A DNA stretch of 64,000 nt from Stygiobacter electus (GTDB lineage: Bacteria > Bacteroidota > Ignavibacteria > Ignavibacteriales > Melioribacteraceae), in contig JARGDL010000013.1 in the NCBI GenBank assembly GCA_029210465.1, positions 33,722-97,721 of the forward strand, given 5' to 3'. The notes below the pieces were generated by a model. The model was not told the DNA's origin, did no database searches, and was given only the letters and a program-made list of their open reading frames with translations. The translations under genes and the position numbers were made by a program. Positions within the stretch are counted from its first letter, which is position 1, and each line of letters starts with the position of its first letter. Below are positions 10,091-19,691 of this stretch, piece by piece.

Positions 10091-10835
10091 TTTTTCTCTG
10101 AAAAATTTTCGAAACCAAAATACTTATTTCATACAAGATTACCAAAGGTATTGCAAGCAACAATTGTGAAACTGGATCAGTTCCGGGTGTGAGTACTGCA
10201 GCTAAAATCATGATTGCAACTATTGAATGGCGGCGATATTTTCTCATAAATTTTGGAGTTAATATTCCAATACTTGAGAGGAAAAATGATAACATTGGTA
10301 ATTCAAAGACTAAACCAGCCCCAAGGATTATACTTAAAATAATTGAGAAATATTCATCTATAGAAAAATTATTTTCGATTGTTGGAGAACCGAATTGCGC
10401 AGCAAATTTTAGTGTTAAAGGCAACATTACAAAATATGCAAATACAACACCAACCAAAAAACAAAACGTTGTAAAGATGACAATCCATTTTATATACTTT
10501 TTCTCTTTTTGCCTTAAAGCTGGTGCTATAAATTTCCAGATTTGATAAACAACATTGGGAAAACTTAGTATCAATCCGATTATTATTGCTACTTGAAAGT
10601 ATAAAAAAAGTTGTCCAAATGGTTTTAAGTTTTGAAGTTTTAAACCGGATTCTTTTGCTGGGAGTAATAAAATTTGTTCAATAAAAAAATCAATAAATAT
10701 CCACGCAATAATTGTACCTATAACTATTCCAATAAGGGAATATATTACCCTCCAACGTAACTCCTCAAGATGATCAAGAAAAGTCATTTCGACTTCTCCA
10801 GATCCATTTTCTTTCAATTCTTTTTCTTCAGACAC
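10083..10835 (-). CDS. tatC: Sec-independent protein translocase TatC
   Basis: 250 residues, six predicted membrane helices, with the TatC signature FLDHLEELRWRVIYSLIG near the N-terminus and FVFAYFVMLPLTLKF-type sequence before the third helix. TatC recognises twin-arginine signal peptides at the inner membrane. A substrate, ActB, is encoded 2 kb downstream, and a small protein with a variant Tat motif lies beside it. No tatA or tatB is in this window. The gene follows glyA at 1 base, implying one transcript. Confidence 0.95.
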   Translation of the reverse strand: MSEEKELKENGSGEVEMTFLDHLEELRWRVIYSLIGIVIGTIIAWIFIDFFIEQILLLPAKESGLKLQNLKPFGQLFLYFQVAIIIGLILSFPNVVYQIWKFIAPALRQKEKKYIKWIVIFTTFCFLVGVVFAYFVMLPLTLKFAAQFGSPTIENNFSIDEYFSIILSIILGAGLVFELPMLSFFLSSIGILTPKFMRKYRRHSIVAIMILAAVLTPGTDPVSQLLLAIPLVILYEISILVSKIFQRKSA

Positions 10836-10836
10836 T

Positions 10837-12132
10837 TTATTTTAATTCTGGATATAATGGAAATTTCGAGCAAAGTTCAGCTACATCTTTTTTAATATTA
10901 GATAATTCTTGCTCGTTTTCAATATTATTAATTGCTCTGTTAATAAAATTAGCAATTAATTTCATTTCATTTTCTTTCATACCACGAGTTGTAACAGCTG
11001 GCGTTCCAATTCTAATTCCACTAGTAACAAAAGGACTTTTTGTATCGAATGGTATCATATTTTTATTAACAGTTATACCAGCTAAACCAAGTGCAACTTC
11101 GACCTTTTTACCGCTTAAATTTTTATTAGTTAAATCAACAAGCATCAAATGATTATCAGTTCCACCAGAGACAATATCATATCCATAATTCATTAATTCA
11201 GAAGCAAGAGTTTTTGAATTTTTAATAATTTGCTCAGCATAATTTTTAAATGAATCTGATAAAGCTTCACCGAAAGCAACAGCTTTAGCCATTATAATGT
11301 GCATTAATGGTCCACCTTGAATGCCGGGCATCACCATTCCATCAATAATTTCACTCATTAATTTTAATCTATCACCTTTCAATGTTTTAATTCCAAAAGG
11401 ATTTTCTCTGTCTTTCCCAATTAAAATAATTCCACCACGTGGACCACGGAGTGTTTTGTGCGTTGTTGAAGTTACTACATCGCAATATGGAATTGGATTA
11501 TTTAATAAACCTTTAGCAATTAGTCCAGCAGGATGAGCCATATCCATCATTAATAATGCACCAACTTTATCAGCAATTTCTCTAAATTTTGCATAATCCC
11601 AATCACGTGAATATGCACTTGCACCCATTACAATTAATTTTGGTTTTTCTTTTTTTGCTAAATCTTCAATTAAATTATAATCAAGAAGTTTTGTTTCTTT
11701 GTTTAAAGTGTAACCAACAGAACGATAAATTTGTCCTGAGAAATTAACTAACGAACCATGAGTTAAATGTCCACCATGATCTAAACTTAGACCTAAAATT
11801 GTATCACCAGGCTTTAGCAAAGACATGTAAACAGCCATATTAGCTTGACTACCGCTGTGTGGCTGTACATTTACATGTTCAGCATTGAAAAGTTTTTTTA
11901 ATCTTTGACGAGCAATTTCTTCTGCCATATCAACAAATTCGCAACCACCATAATATCTTTTGCCTGGATAACCTTCTGCGTATTTGTTTGTTAATACTGA
12001 ACCAGCTGCTTCTAAAACTGCTAATGAAACAAAATTTTCTGATGCAATAAGTTCCAAATGAGATTCTTGTCTTTGTAATTCAAGTTTTGATACGTTAAAT
12101 ATTTCTTGATCTTTTTCTAAATAATTATTCAT
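10837..12132 (-). CDS. glyA: Serine hydroxymethyltransferase
   Basis: 431 residues, a typical bacterial length. The PLP lysine is K226 in [26 protein letters not shown], the glycine-rich QPHSGSQAN and [10 protein letters not shown] are all conserved in SHMT. The enzyme interconverts serine and glycine with transfer of the one-carbon unit to tetrahydrofolate in the cytoplasm. It sits directly upstream of tatC (1 base) and may be led by the promoter in front of the preceding outer-membrane protein genes. Confidence 0.97.
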   Translation of the reverse strand: MNNYLEKDQEIFNVSKLELQRQESHLELIASENFVSLAVLEAAGSVLTNKYAEGYPGKRYYGGCEFVDMAEEIARQRLKKLFNAEHVNVQPHSGSQANMAVYMSLLKPGDTILGLSLDHGGHLTHGSLVNFSGQIYRSVGYTLNKETKLLDYNLIEDLAKKEKPKLIVMGASAYSRDWDYAKFREIADKVGALLMMDMAHPAGLIAKGLLNNPIPYCDVVTSTTHKTLRGPRGGIILIGKDRENPFGIKTLKGDRLKLMSEIIDGMVMPGIQGGPLMHIIMAKAVAFGEALSDSFKNYAEQIIKNSKTLASELMNYGYDIVSGGTDNHLMLVDLTNKNLSGKKVEVALGLAGITVNKNMIPFDTKSPFVTSGIRIGTPAVTTRGMKENEMKLIANFINRAINNIENEQELSNIKKDVAELCSKFPLYPELK

Positions 12133-12159
12133 AATTAAAATCCATTTTAATTTTTGATT

Positions 12160-13398
12160 TTACCTTTCTACTTGTATGAACCAAATTTCACCAAGACTTA
12201 AAGAAAATGTAAGTCTATAAATATTTTCAAGGATTAAATTTTTATTTGTTGTTCCTCTTTTAGCATATTGAAATGCAATATCTAAAGAATTTTCGTAGCT
12301 AAGTGGTAACGAACATCCAGCGTAAAGTGATAATTGATTAATTGATTCACCATTAAAAATGTATGGAGTTTTTTCATAGCTAAAACCACCACGAAGCATT
12401 ACTAAACTCCAATAATCATTAAATTTTGCAGTTGGATGATATTCAATACCAAAACTAAATTTTGAAACATCTTGTAAATTATTACTTTTTATATTCCCAA
12501 ATTCAAACTGACTCATTTTATGTATCAAATAATCAAAAGTAAAAAGATAATTGTCAGTAATTTTAAATGAAGTCCCGAATCCAAATCTTAAAGGAAGTTT
12601 ACCTGTAATTGTTCCCCTACTTGCTGTATAAGTACCAATTAATGAAACATTAGTACTTGATGAATCCGCAGTTAAATTTAATTGTGGTGAAACTGAAAAA
12701 CCAAAATGAAATTCTTTGAATTCGCTTTCTCCAAAAAGTTTACTAATATCAGGAGAAATTAATCCAGCAGTAAATCCAATTCCATGATAACTAAATTGCC
12801 TTTTGAAAGTTGAATTATGGTAACCTAAAGTATCATGGAATAAAATATCAGTATTGTTACTAATTTCTCCCATGTAATAATCAAATGAAGCACCAACAGA
12901 AATATTAAAAGGCAAACGAAGTGAAGAACCAAAAAACAATTTTTGGATTCCACCTTCGCCAATATATGTTACAGTATGGTCTGGGACTAAATCATTTTTA
13001 TCGGAAGAAAGAATTTCATAAGAAACATTTGAATATGGTGTTAATCCTGTTACAAATGAAATTCCATTTTCTTTTGATATAGGAAACCCAAAGACTAAAC
13101 CATTAAAATATGCAGTTGATTTGAAAACACTATTTTGAGAAGATTCATAATTCATAGCATTTACAAAAACTCCAGTTTCAAATCTTGTTAAACCAAGATT
13201 ATTCCATGAAGCTGGATTTAAAGTACTTATAAATTCTCTGTCAGAAATTGAATAGCCAAGTTCACCTAAGCCGATTCTTCTTGCACTGAATGAATATCTA
13301 AAATCACCAAGACCATATCTTGAATAAACTGAACCACCACCAGCTATTAATGCAGTTTGAATTAGAAGTATAAATAAAAGAAGATTTATTTTTTTCAT
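12160..13398 (-). CDS. Outer-membrane beta-barrel protein of unknown function
   Basis: 412 residues with a signal peptide (MKKINLLLFILLIQTALIAG) followed by GGSVYSRYGLGDFRYSFSAR. The rest is alternating beta strands with frequent aromatic residues and a terminal strand LTFSLSLGEIWFIQVER. The N-terminal pattern (YSRYGLGD, RRIGLGELGYSISD, TLNPASWNNLGLTRFE) resembles the FadL/PorV-like group of Bacteroidota outer-membrane proteins, in which such proteins often accompany lipoproteins or T9SS parts. It follows the adjacent lipoprotein gene at 2 bases, suggesting that the two products work together at the outer membrane. The specific role is unknown. Confidence 0.75.
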   Translation of the reverse strand: MKKINLLLFILLIQTALIAGGGSVYSRYGLGDFRYSFSARRIGLGELGYSISDREFISTLNPASWNNLGLTRFETGVFVNAMNYESSQNSVFKSTAYFNGLVFGFPISKENGISFVTGLTPYSNVSYEILSSDKNDLVPDHTVTYIGEGGIQKLFFGSSLRLPFNISVGASFDYYMGEISNNTDILFHDTLGYHNSTFKRQFSYHGIGFTAGLISPDISKLFGESEFKEFHFGFSVSPQLNLTADSSSTNVSLIGTYTASRGTITGKLPLRFGFGTSFKITDNYLFTFDYLIHKMSQFEFGNIKSNNLQDVSKFSFGIEYHPTAKFNDYWSLVMLRGGFSYEKTPYIFNGESINQLSLYAGCSLPLSYENSLDIAFQYAKRGTTNKNLILENIYRLTFSLSLGEIWFIQVER

Positions 13399-13400
13399 AG

Positions 13401-14594
13401 TTATTTTTTCGCATAAATTATTTTTAAACGTGGACGCAAAGTTTTGTCAGTTTCTTTGCTATTGTAAAAAGCAATTAAAGAAGATGCTGAATATTCATCT
13501 GTTAAAGAAAGTTTTAATCCTTGATTTTTTTCACCCTTCAACCATTTTTGGACCATCCAGGTTAAATCACCACTATAAATATTTGAATTTGCAGGTTTGG
13601 ATAAAGTAATATTGTATAAACTATCGCTTGTTAATTTTTTGGTAATACTATCAGCTAAAATTTGAACATCAATTGAATCAGAACTTGGAATACCATCTAA
13701 AGAAATTTTTGGATCACTTGTTAATTCAAGTGTAGCTTTGTTTACAATAATATTTGTTGGAAGTTTTGTCAAATCAAAGGATAAAATAGCTCTTTGAGCG
13801 TATGATGATTGTAAATAAAAATGATTAAATGATTTTTGAGCAACACCAGTAACAACGTGATTATCTAAATAAGGTGAAACATTTAAAGTATCTTTATAAA
13901 CTGGTGTTGGTGTTCTTTCGATTGCATAATTAAGTATAACAGAAGTTGATATTTCATTACTTGAATAGACCGCCTTAAATCCAATCATTCTTTGAGTGTT
14001 TGAAGTTGGTTTTAAAATTATTCCATAATTTTTAGAAGTTGTACTATCGTAACTTGATTTTAGCCATGTATCAACAACAGAGATCGGCAATTTAAATGTT
14101 ATTAAAGTATCTGTAATTACTTTATTAGTTGAAATGTCATTAGCATCAATCTGAAGATTCTTCAAACTATCCCTGTCAAATCCAGCAATTCCCCATTTAT
14201 TACTTATTTGATGAACAGTAAAATTAAAAGGCAATGATTTATCACCTAAAAAGTAATTTGGTTTCATTGAAATCCATGTGTCATAGATTTTTAATTCTTT
14301 GTTTTTATATCTTGTAAGTAAAGTGTCAATTAAACTCGGTTTAAATAATAATAAAATATAAGATTCACCGTAGAATGTTTTTCCTAAAATAATTCTATCA
14401 GATGAACCTAATTTTATTTTTTCAACATAAGAATATGATTGTTGAGGTATGTCTTCTTTATATGAATCAAATTCATTGAAAGAAATTTTATCATCATTTG
14501 GGATTAAATTTTCACCAACTGAAGTAGGGCTATCGCTACAAGAATAAAGGGAAAAAATTAACGGGAATAAAAACAACAATATTTTCTTCTTCAA
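13401..14594 (-). CDS. Surface lipoprotein with DUF4270/DNRLRE-like beta domains
   Basis: 397 residues with a lipoprotein signal peptide: hydrophobic core, then lipobox LYSC with the modified cysteine near residue 19, followed by SDSPTSVGENLIPNDD. The body is beta-rich. The second half (LTKLPTNIIVNKATLELTSD, then a C-terminal DKTLRPRLKIIYAKK) has the layout of DNRLRE-type carbohydrate-associated domains. The start is TTG at 14594, overlapping the gmhB stop, and is supported by a strong ribosome-binding site. Probably anchored in the outer membrane and partnered with the next gene's beta-barrel; substrate unknown. Confidence 0.7.
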   Translation of the reverse strand: MKKKILLFLFPLIFSLYSCSDSPTSVGENLIPNDDKISFNEFDSYKEDIPQQSYSYVEKIKLGSSDRIILGKTFYGESYILLLFKPSLIDTLLTRYKNKELKIYDTWISMKPNYFLGDKSLPFNFTVHQISNKWGIAGFDRDSLKNLQIDANDISTNKVITDTLITFKLPISVVDTWLKSSYDSTTSKNYGIILKPTSNTQRMIGFKAVYSSNEISTSVILNYAIERTPTPVYKDTLNVSPYLDNHVVTGVAQKSFNHFYLQSSYAQRAILSFDLTKLPTNIIVNKATLELTSDPKISLDGIPSSDSIDVQILADSITKKLTSDSLYNITLSKPANSNIYSGDLTWMVQKWLKGEKNQGLKLSLTDEYSASSLIAFYNSKETDKTLRPRLKIIYAKK

Positions 14595-15163
14595 TTATTT
14601 CCTCCAAAATCTTTAATAATAAAATCGCATGCTTCTAAAAAATTTATTGCAATAAAATTTGCATTAACATTTTTTTGATTAAGAATTTCTAATTCTTCTT
14701 TTGCAATTTCAGAATTTAATAAAATAGTTTTAACACCGGCGTTTATACCTGCTTCAATATCACTACTTCTGTCGCCGATTAAATAAGAACGATTCAAATC
14801 AATCATTAAATCTTCAGCCGCTTTGAAAATCATGAAAGGAGAAGGTTTTCTGCATTTAGACTTTTCTTCATTATCAAAATCTGGATGAAAAGGACAAAAA
14901 TAAAAAGCATCAATTTCAGCGTTTTCTTCTTTCAATAATGATTGAATTTTTTCATTAACTAAATGAACATCATTTAAAGTCATTAATCTTTTTGCAACAC
15001 CAGCTTGATTTGAAATGACCACTATCTTAAAACCAAACAGCTGTTTAAGTTTCCTAATTCCTTCTGCAACGCCATTTAAAATTTTAACATCATCTGGATT
15101 TTTGACATAACCCGTATCAAGATTGATAGTTCCATCTCTATCAAGAAAAACAGCTGGTTGCAT
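14591..15163 (-). CDS. gmhB: D-glycero-beta-D-manno-heptose 1,7-bisphosphate 7-phosphatase (HAD)
   Basis: 190 residues, HAD superfamily subclass IIIA. The catalytic motif is FLDRDGTIN at the N-terminus, followed by VVISNQAGVAK and the terminal motif IGDRSSDIEAGINAG. A zinc-binding insert CPFHPD with a later CRKPSP is diagnostic of GmhB and the related histidinol-phosphate phosphatases. It would dephosphorylate heptose bisphosphate for the LPS inner core, fitting the Gram-negative envelope implied by lptD. Two bases separate it from glgA. The alternative, a HisB-type phosphatase, is less likely without his genes nearby. Confidence 0.88.
   Translation of the reverse strand: MQPAVFLDRDGTINLDTGYVKNPDDVKILNGVAEGIRKLKQLFGFKIVVISNQAGVAKRLMTLNDVHLVNEKIQSLLKEENAEIDAFYFCPFHPDFDNEEKSKCRKPSPFMIFKAAEDLMIDLNRSYLIGDRSSDIEAGINAGVKTILLNSEIAKEELEILNQKNVNANFIAINFLEACDFIIKDFGGNN
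14601..14605 (-). promoter_or_regulatory. Strong Shine-Dalgarno supporting a TTG start
   Basis: GGAGG on the minus strand lies 6 bases before the TTG at 14594, inside the last codons of gmhB. It decides the lipoprotein start: no in-frame ATG gives the complete signal peptide, and the TTG overlaps the gmhB TGA. Strong SD sites are rare in this window, where most genes have none. Confidence 0.7.
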
Positions 15164-15165
15164 GA

Positions 15166-16659
15166 TTAGTCAGTAAGTTTTTTGTATAATTCAACATATT
15201 TTTTTGCAGAGTTTATCCAAGAAAAATCTTGCTGCATTCCATTTTGTTGAATTATCTTCCACGTTTCAGGTTCATTTGTATAAACTTTCAGTGCATCTTT
15301 AATTACTTTCATCATATCTTTTGCATTGTAATCTTCAAACACAAAACCATTACCTGTTTTATTTTTAGGATTAAATGGCTGAACTGTATCAGCTAATCCA
15401 CCAGTTTTTCTAACAATTGGAACAGTTCCATAAACTAAACTATACATTTGATTTAATCCACAAGGTTCAAATTTAGAAGGCATTAAAAACATATCACTGC
15501 CAGCTTCAATTAAATGTGCAAGTTCATCATCAAAACCAATAAAGCAAGAAAATTTATCGTGATATTTTGAAGCCATGTTCATGAAAAATCTATGATATTT
15601 TTTATCACCAGTTCCAAGCAATACAAGTTGAATATTTAATTTCATTAAATCAGGAAAAGCTTTTTCAATTAAATCCATACCTTTACTGTCAATCAACCTT
15701 GTAATCATTCCAATAACAGGAACATCTTTTTTAAATTCAAAATTGAAATTATCTGCAAGTGCCTTTTTGTTTTCAATTTTCTTATCTAAAGTTTTGAAAG
15801 AATATTTTTGTGCTATTTTATTGTCTGTTTCTGGATTCCAAACAGAATTATCAATTCCATTTACAATTCCATAGACATCTTTTTTTCTTTTAGAAAGAAC
15901 TCCATCTAAACTCTGAGCAATTTCTTTAATTGTGCAAATTTCTTTTGCATAAGTTTCACTAACTGTGTTGATCATATCTGAGTAAACTAATCCAGCTTTT
16001 AAAAAATTAACATCACCTTTATGCAAAATACCTTTTTCAGAATTGAATTCTTTTGGTAAACCTGTTTTTTCAAAAGTAGATTTAGGAAATATTCCCTGAA
16101 AACCAAGATTATGAATAGTAAACAGAATTTTAATGTTTTTAAGATTTGGATCTTTATCCATCAAAGCACGTAAATAAGGCGCAACCATTCCACATTGCCA
16201 ATCATTCAAATGAATGACATCTGGAATCCAAAGTAATCTTTGGATTAATTCAAATACTGATCGAGCTAAAAGAATAAATCTTTCATCATTATCCGGGTAA
16301 TCTTCGTTTGTCAAAGGATCACTATACAAACTATGTCTGCTTCCAAAATATTCATGGTTATCTAAATAATAAATTTGGACACGAGTTTTAGGACCAATAA
16401 GAAATGAAGAACGAAGAGAAAATGTTACATCTTTCTCTCCAATTTTTATTGGAATATCTTTTAAACGAACAACTTCATGAATTTTGAATTTTCTTTCATC
16501 AATTGCACCATATTTTGGGACAACTAAACGAACGACATGACCTAATTCTTGTAATTTTTGTGGTAAAGCAGAAGAAACATCGGCTAATCCACCGGTTTTA
16601 ATAAAAGGATAAACTTCTGATGTTACAAAAAGAATATTAAGCTTTTTTCCTGGTGGCAT
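15166..16659 (-). CDS. glgA: Glycogen synthase (ADP-glucose, GT5)
   Basis: 497 residues from the ATG at 16659. A TTG at 16665 would add two residues, but AAGGA lies 9 bases before the ATG and too close to the TTG. The GT5 motif KTGGLADVSSALP near residue 20 binds ADP-glucose. HNLGFQGIF and the C-terminal MPSKFEPCGLNQMYSLVYGTVPIVRKTGGLADTV (read in parts) are typical of GlgA. It elongates alpha-1,4-glucan in the cytoplasm. It is the first gene of a minus-strand run that continues into gmhB, with a candidate promoter just upstream. Confidence 0.95.
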   Translation of the reverse strand: MPPGKKLNILFVTSEVYPFIKTGGLADVSSALPQKLQELGHVVRLVVPKYGAIDERKFKIHEVVRLKDIPIKIGEKDVTFSLRSSFLIGPKTRVQIYYLDNHEYFGSRHSLYSDPLTNEDYPDNDERFILLARSVFELIQRLLWIPDVIHLNDWQCGMVAPYLRALMDKDPNLKNIKILFTIHNLGFQGIFPKSTFEKTGLPKEFNSEKGILHKGDVNFLKAGLVYSDMINTVSETYAKEICTIKEIAQSLDGVLSKRKKDVYGIVNGIDNSVWNPETDNKIAQKYSFKTLDKKIENKKALADNFNFEFKKDVPVIGMITRLIDSKGMDLIEKAFPDLMKLNIQLVLLGTGDKKYHRFFMNMASKYHDKFSCFIGFDDELAHLIEAGSDMFLMPSKFEPCGLNQMYSLVYGTVPIVRKTGGLADTVQPFNPKNKTGNGFVFEDYNAKDMMKVIKDALKVYTNEPETWKIIQQNGMQQDFSWINSAKKYVELYKKLTD

Positions 16660-16685
16660 TATCAAAGATCCTTATTTTTAGTATG

Positions 16686-16717
16686 CAAAATTAAGAATTT
16701 CATTTTCCCTAACCAAA
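16686..16717 (-). promoter_or_regulatory. Candidate Bacteroidota-type promoter for glgA
   Basis: On the minus strand TTTG (16717-16714), a 20-base spacer and TAATTTTG (16693-16686) match the Bacteroidota sigma factor pattern TTTG-N19-21-TAnnTTTG. The -7 element ends about 27 bases before the glgA ATG. Both boxes and the spacing are right, which makes this one of the better promoter candidates in the window. Confidence 0.5.
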
Positions 16718-16746
16718 AAAATTAGCTTACTTCAATTTCTTTTATC

Positions 16747-16754
16747 TATTTTTG
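16747..16754 (+). promoter_or_regulatory. Candidate -7 box for the hut operon
   Basis: TATTTTTG matches TAnnTTTG and lies 34 bases before the hutI ATG in the divergent gap with glgA. No clear -33 TTTG stands at the usual spacing, so this is weak evidence. Confidence 0.3.
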
Positions 16755-16788
16755 AAACAAAATTTTAGTAAGGTTTGGAATCAATTAG

Positions 16789-18033
16789 ATGATAACGTTA
16801 ATCAAAAATGCATCACAAATTTTTACTGTTGAGTCCAAAGGAAAATTATTTAAGCGTGGAAATGATTTAAAGAACATTTGTCCATTGACGAATCATTCAA
16901 TTGTGATAGAAGATGAATTAATTAAAGATTTAGTAACAAATAATTCATCAATTAAAGCTGATGAAATAATAGATGCAAAAAATTGTATAATTCTTCCTGG
17001 ATTAGTTGAATGTCATACACATTCAGCTTTTGCAGGTTCAAGATCAAATGAATTTTTAATGCGACTAAAAGGTGCAACTTACGAGGAAATTGCTAATGCT
17101 GGCGGCGGAATAATTTCAACCATGAAAGCTGTAAGAGATTCTTCTTTTGATGAGTTAATAAATTTATTATATCCAAGGATTAATCATTTTATATCGCAAG
17201 GTGTTACAACTTTAGAAATTAAAAGTGGTTATGGCTTAAGTTTTTACGATGAAATCAAGTTATTGCAAGTAATTAATTATTTCAAAAAAAATAGTGCAAT
17301 TAATATAGTCCCAACTTTTTTAGGGGCACATACATTTCCACCAGAATATAGGAATGATCATAAATCATATCTTGAATTGATAATTAATCAACTTCTCCCT
17401 TTCATTAAAAAAAATAATTTAGCTGAAGCAGTTGATGCATTCTTAGAAACTTCAGCTTTTAACTCAAATGAAGTTGATTTAATTTTTTCTAATGCTAAAA
17501 AATTAGGATTTAATTTAAGACTGCATACCGATCAATTTAATTCAATTGGTGGAATTGATTTGGCAATAAAGCACAAAATAAATTCTGTTGATCATCTAGA
17601 AGTTATTAAAGATGAAGACATTGAAAAAATTTCAAAAACAAAAATTGCTTCCGTTTTATTACCGGGTGTTTCATTTTTTCTTGATTATCAATTTGCACCT
17701 GCACGAAAACTAATTGATCACAATGCAATTATTGCTTTATCTACAGATTTTAATCCTGGCTCTTCACATATTCCAAATATTCAATTTATCATGCAATTAG
17801 CTGCCTTAAAAATGAAAATGAGTATTGAAGAAATAATATCAGCTGTTACTTTAAATTCGGCTTTTGCACTTGGATTATCTGACAAAATTGGAAGTATTGA
17901 AATTGGTAAAGAAGCCTCATTTGCAATTTTTAACGCAAAAGATATTTCTGAATTAATTTATCATATTGGATATAACTTGAATAAATTTACAATTAGTAAA
18001 GGAAAAATTATTTATACAAATCCGGAGTTGTAA
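16789..18033 (+). CDS. hutI: Imidazolonepropionase
   Basis: 414 residues of the amidohydrolase superfamily. The metal site CHTHSAFAGSR lies near residue 75, with further conserved segments GGGIISTMKAVR, EIKSGYGL and LHTDQFNSIGG and the metal aspartate region LSTDFNPGSSH. It hydrolyses 4-imidazolone-5-propionate to N-formimino-L-glutamate, the third step of histidine breakdown. The stop overlaps the start of the formiminotransferase gene, which uses its product. hutH and hutU are not in the window. Confidence 0.96.
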   Translation: MITLIKNASQIFTVESKGKLFKRGNDLKNICPLTNHSIVIEDELIKDLVTNNSSIKADEIIDAKNCIILPGLVECHTHSAFAGSRSNEFLMRLKGATYEEIANAGGGIISTMKAVRDSSFDELINLLYPRINHFISQGVTTLEIKSGYGLSFYDEIKLLQVINYFKKNSAINIVPTFLGAHTFPPEYRNDHKSYLELIINQLLPFIKKNNLAEAVDAFLETSAFNSNEVDLIFSNAKKLGFNLRLHTDQFNSIGGIDLAIKHKINSVDHLEVIKDEDIEKISKTKIASVLLPGVSFFLDYQFAPARKLIDHNAIIALSTDFNPGSSHIPNIQFIMQLAALKMKMSIEEIISAVTLNSAFALGLSDKIGSIEIGKEASFAIFNAKDISELIYHIGYNLNKFTISKGKIIYTNPEL

Positions 18034-19049
18034 TGAAAATTATTGAATGTGTCCCAAATTTCAGTGAAGGAAAAAATCAAAGAACTTTTGATGCAATTAA
18101 AGAAGCAATTGAATTAACAAAAGATGTTAAACTTTTAAGTTTAGAACCTGATGCTGATTACAACAGAGTTGTTGTAACAATGGCTGGGAATGAAATAGGT
18201 ATTTTAAATGGTGCATTAAATGCTTGCCGTGCAGCCGCTGCAAATATTGATATGAGAAAACACAAAGGTGAACATCCAAGAATTGGAGCAATTGATGTTG
18301 TACCTTTTGTTCCAGTTTCAAATGTTACAACAGAAGAGTGTGTAAAAATTTCTGAAGAGTTTGCTAAAATTATTTCAAACGAATTGAAAGTTCCCGTTTA
18401 TCTTTATGAATCAGCCGCAAGATTTCCAGAGCGAAAAAGTTTGTCAAATATTCGTAAAGGTGAATATGAAGGTCTTGAAGAAAAGTTAAAAGATCCAAAT
18501 TGGAAACCTGATTACGGCGAAGCGATTTTTAATCCTAAACTTGGTGCAATTGTAACTGGTGCAAGATTTTTTTTAGTTGCTTACAATGTAAATATTAATT
18601 CAACTGATGTAAAATATGCAAAAGAAATAGCAGAAGTTTTACGTGAAAGCGGTTATTCAAAAAAAGATGAAAACGGAAACATAATTAAAGTTGACGGTAA
18701 ACCAATTAAAATTCCGGGCAGATTAAAAGAAGTGAAAGGAATGGGTGTAACTTTAGAAAAATATAATATCACTCAAGTCTCGATGAATTTGACAAATTAT
18801 AATATTACACCAATTCATGTTGCATTTGAAGAAGTAAAAAAAGAAGCAAACCGACTTGGTATTGAAGTCAATGGTAGTGAAATAGTTGGTTTAGTTCCAT
18901 TACAAGCTTTACTTGAAGCTGGTAAATTTTATTCAAGCAATAAAGAAACAAGTGAAAGCAAACTCGTTGAAATAGCAATTGAAAATTTAGGATTAAGTTC
19001 ATTAAATCCTTTTATACCTGAAGAAAAAATAATTGAATACATGATTTAA
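18033..19049 (+). CDS. ftcD: Glutamate formimidoyltransferase (FtcD N-terminal type)
   Basis: 338 residues covering the formiminotransferase N- and C-subdomains: ECVPNFSEGKNQRTFDAI at the start and the conserved HPRIGAIDVVPFVPV. It transfers the formimino group from formiminoglutamate to tetrahydrofolate, leaving glutamate. In animals this domain is fused to the cyclodeaminase; here the two are separate genes 8 bases apart. It overlaps the hutI stop by 1 base. Confidence 0.95.
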   Translation: MKIIECVPNFSEGKNQRTFDAIKEAIELTKDVKLLSLEPDADYNRVVVTMAGNEIGILNGALNACRAAAANIDMRKHKGEHPRIGAIDVVPFVPVSNVTTEECVKISEEFAKIISNELKVPVYLYESAARFPERKSLSNIRKGEYEGLEEKLKDPNWKPDYGEAIFNPKLGAIVTGARFFLVAYNVNINSTDVKYAKEIAEVLRESGYSKKDENGNIIKVDGKPIKIPGRLKEVKGMGVTLEKYNITQVSMNLTNYNITPIHVAFEEVKKEANRLGIEVNGSEIVGLVPLQALLEAGKFYSSNKETSESKLVEIAIENLGLSSLNPFIPEEKIIEYMI

Positions 19050-19057
19050 GGTGAAAA

Positions 19058-19687
19058 ATGGAAACTTCAAAAACATTACAAAATTATTTAGATGAATTAT
19101 CATCAAACTCACCTACCCCTGGTGGCGGAAATGTTGCAGCTTTGTGTGGTGCTTTGGCTTCAAGTTTAGGAATAATGGTTTGCAATCTTACAATTGGGAA
19201 AAAGAAATATGCAGAAGTAGAAAATGAAATGATTATTATTAAAGACAATCTTTTAAAATATCAAAGTGATTTTATAGAACTCGGTAAAAATGATAATCTT
19301 GCATTTGATAAAGTAATGAATGCAATTAAACTACCAAAAGAATCTGAAGAAGAAAAAGAAATTAGAAATCAGGAAATAGAAAAAGCTACAATTGGTGCTG
19401 CGGAAGTGCCTTCACAAGTAATGCAATCGGCAAAAGAAATATTACCTTTACTTAAAACTATTATAGAAAAAGGAAATAAAAATTCAATTTCTGATGCTGG
19501 AGTTGCCGTTGCATTAACTGAAACTGCATCGAAAGGAGCTTATTTAAATGTATTAATTAATTGTTCTTCATTGAATAATCAAATCATAGCACAAGAGATA
19601 AAAAAACGTGCTGATATTATGCTTGAAGAAACATTACAAGAATGTAAATCATTAACTCAAAAAATTATTCAAACTTTTAATCAATAA
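19058..19687 (+). CDS. Formimidotetrahydrofolate cyclodeaminase (FtcD C-terminal type)
   Basis: 209 residues, all-helical, with the family start motif SNSPTPGGGNVAALCGALA. Helices such as EKATIGAAEVPSQVMQSAKE and SDAGVAVALTETASKGAYLN are conserved in the cyclodeaminase/cyclohydrolase fold. It converts 5-formimino-THF to 5,10-methenyl-THF and ammonia. As the next gene after the formiminotransferase it completes the histidine-to-glutamate route; the one-carbon unit joins the same pool as GlyA. Confidence 0.93.
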   Translation: METSKTLQNYLDELSSNSPTPGGGNVAALCGALASSLGIMVCNLTIGKKKYAEVENEMIIIKDNLLKYQSDFIELGKNDNLAFDKVMNAIKLPKESEEEKEIRNQEIEKATIGAAEVPSQVMQSAKEILPLLKTIIEKGNKNSISDAGVAVALTETASKGAYLNVLINCSSLNNQIIAQEIKKRADIMLEETLQECKSLTQKIIQTFNQ

Positions 19688-19691
19688 TCTT

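Noticed and set aside
10189..10545. 118-codon plus-strand ORF inside tatC
   Set aside because: Antisense shadow of a clearly real gene; no family resemblance and no regulatory signal.
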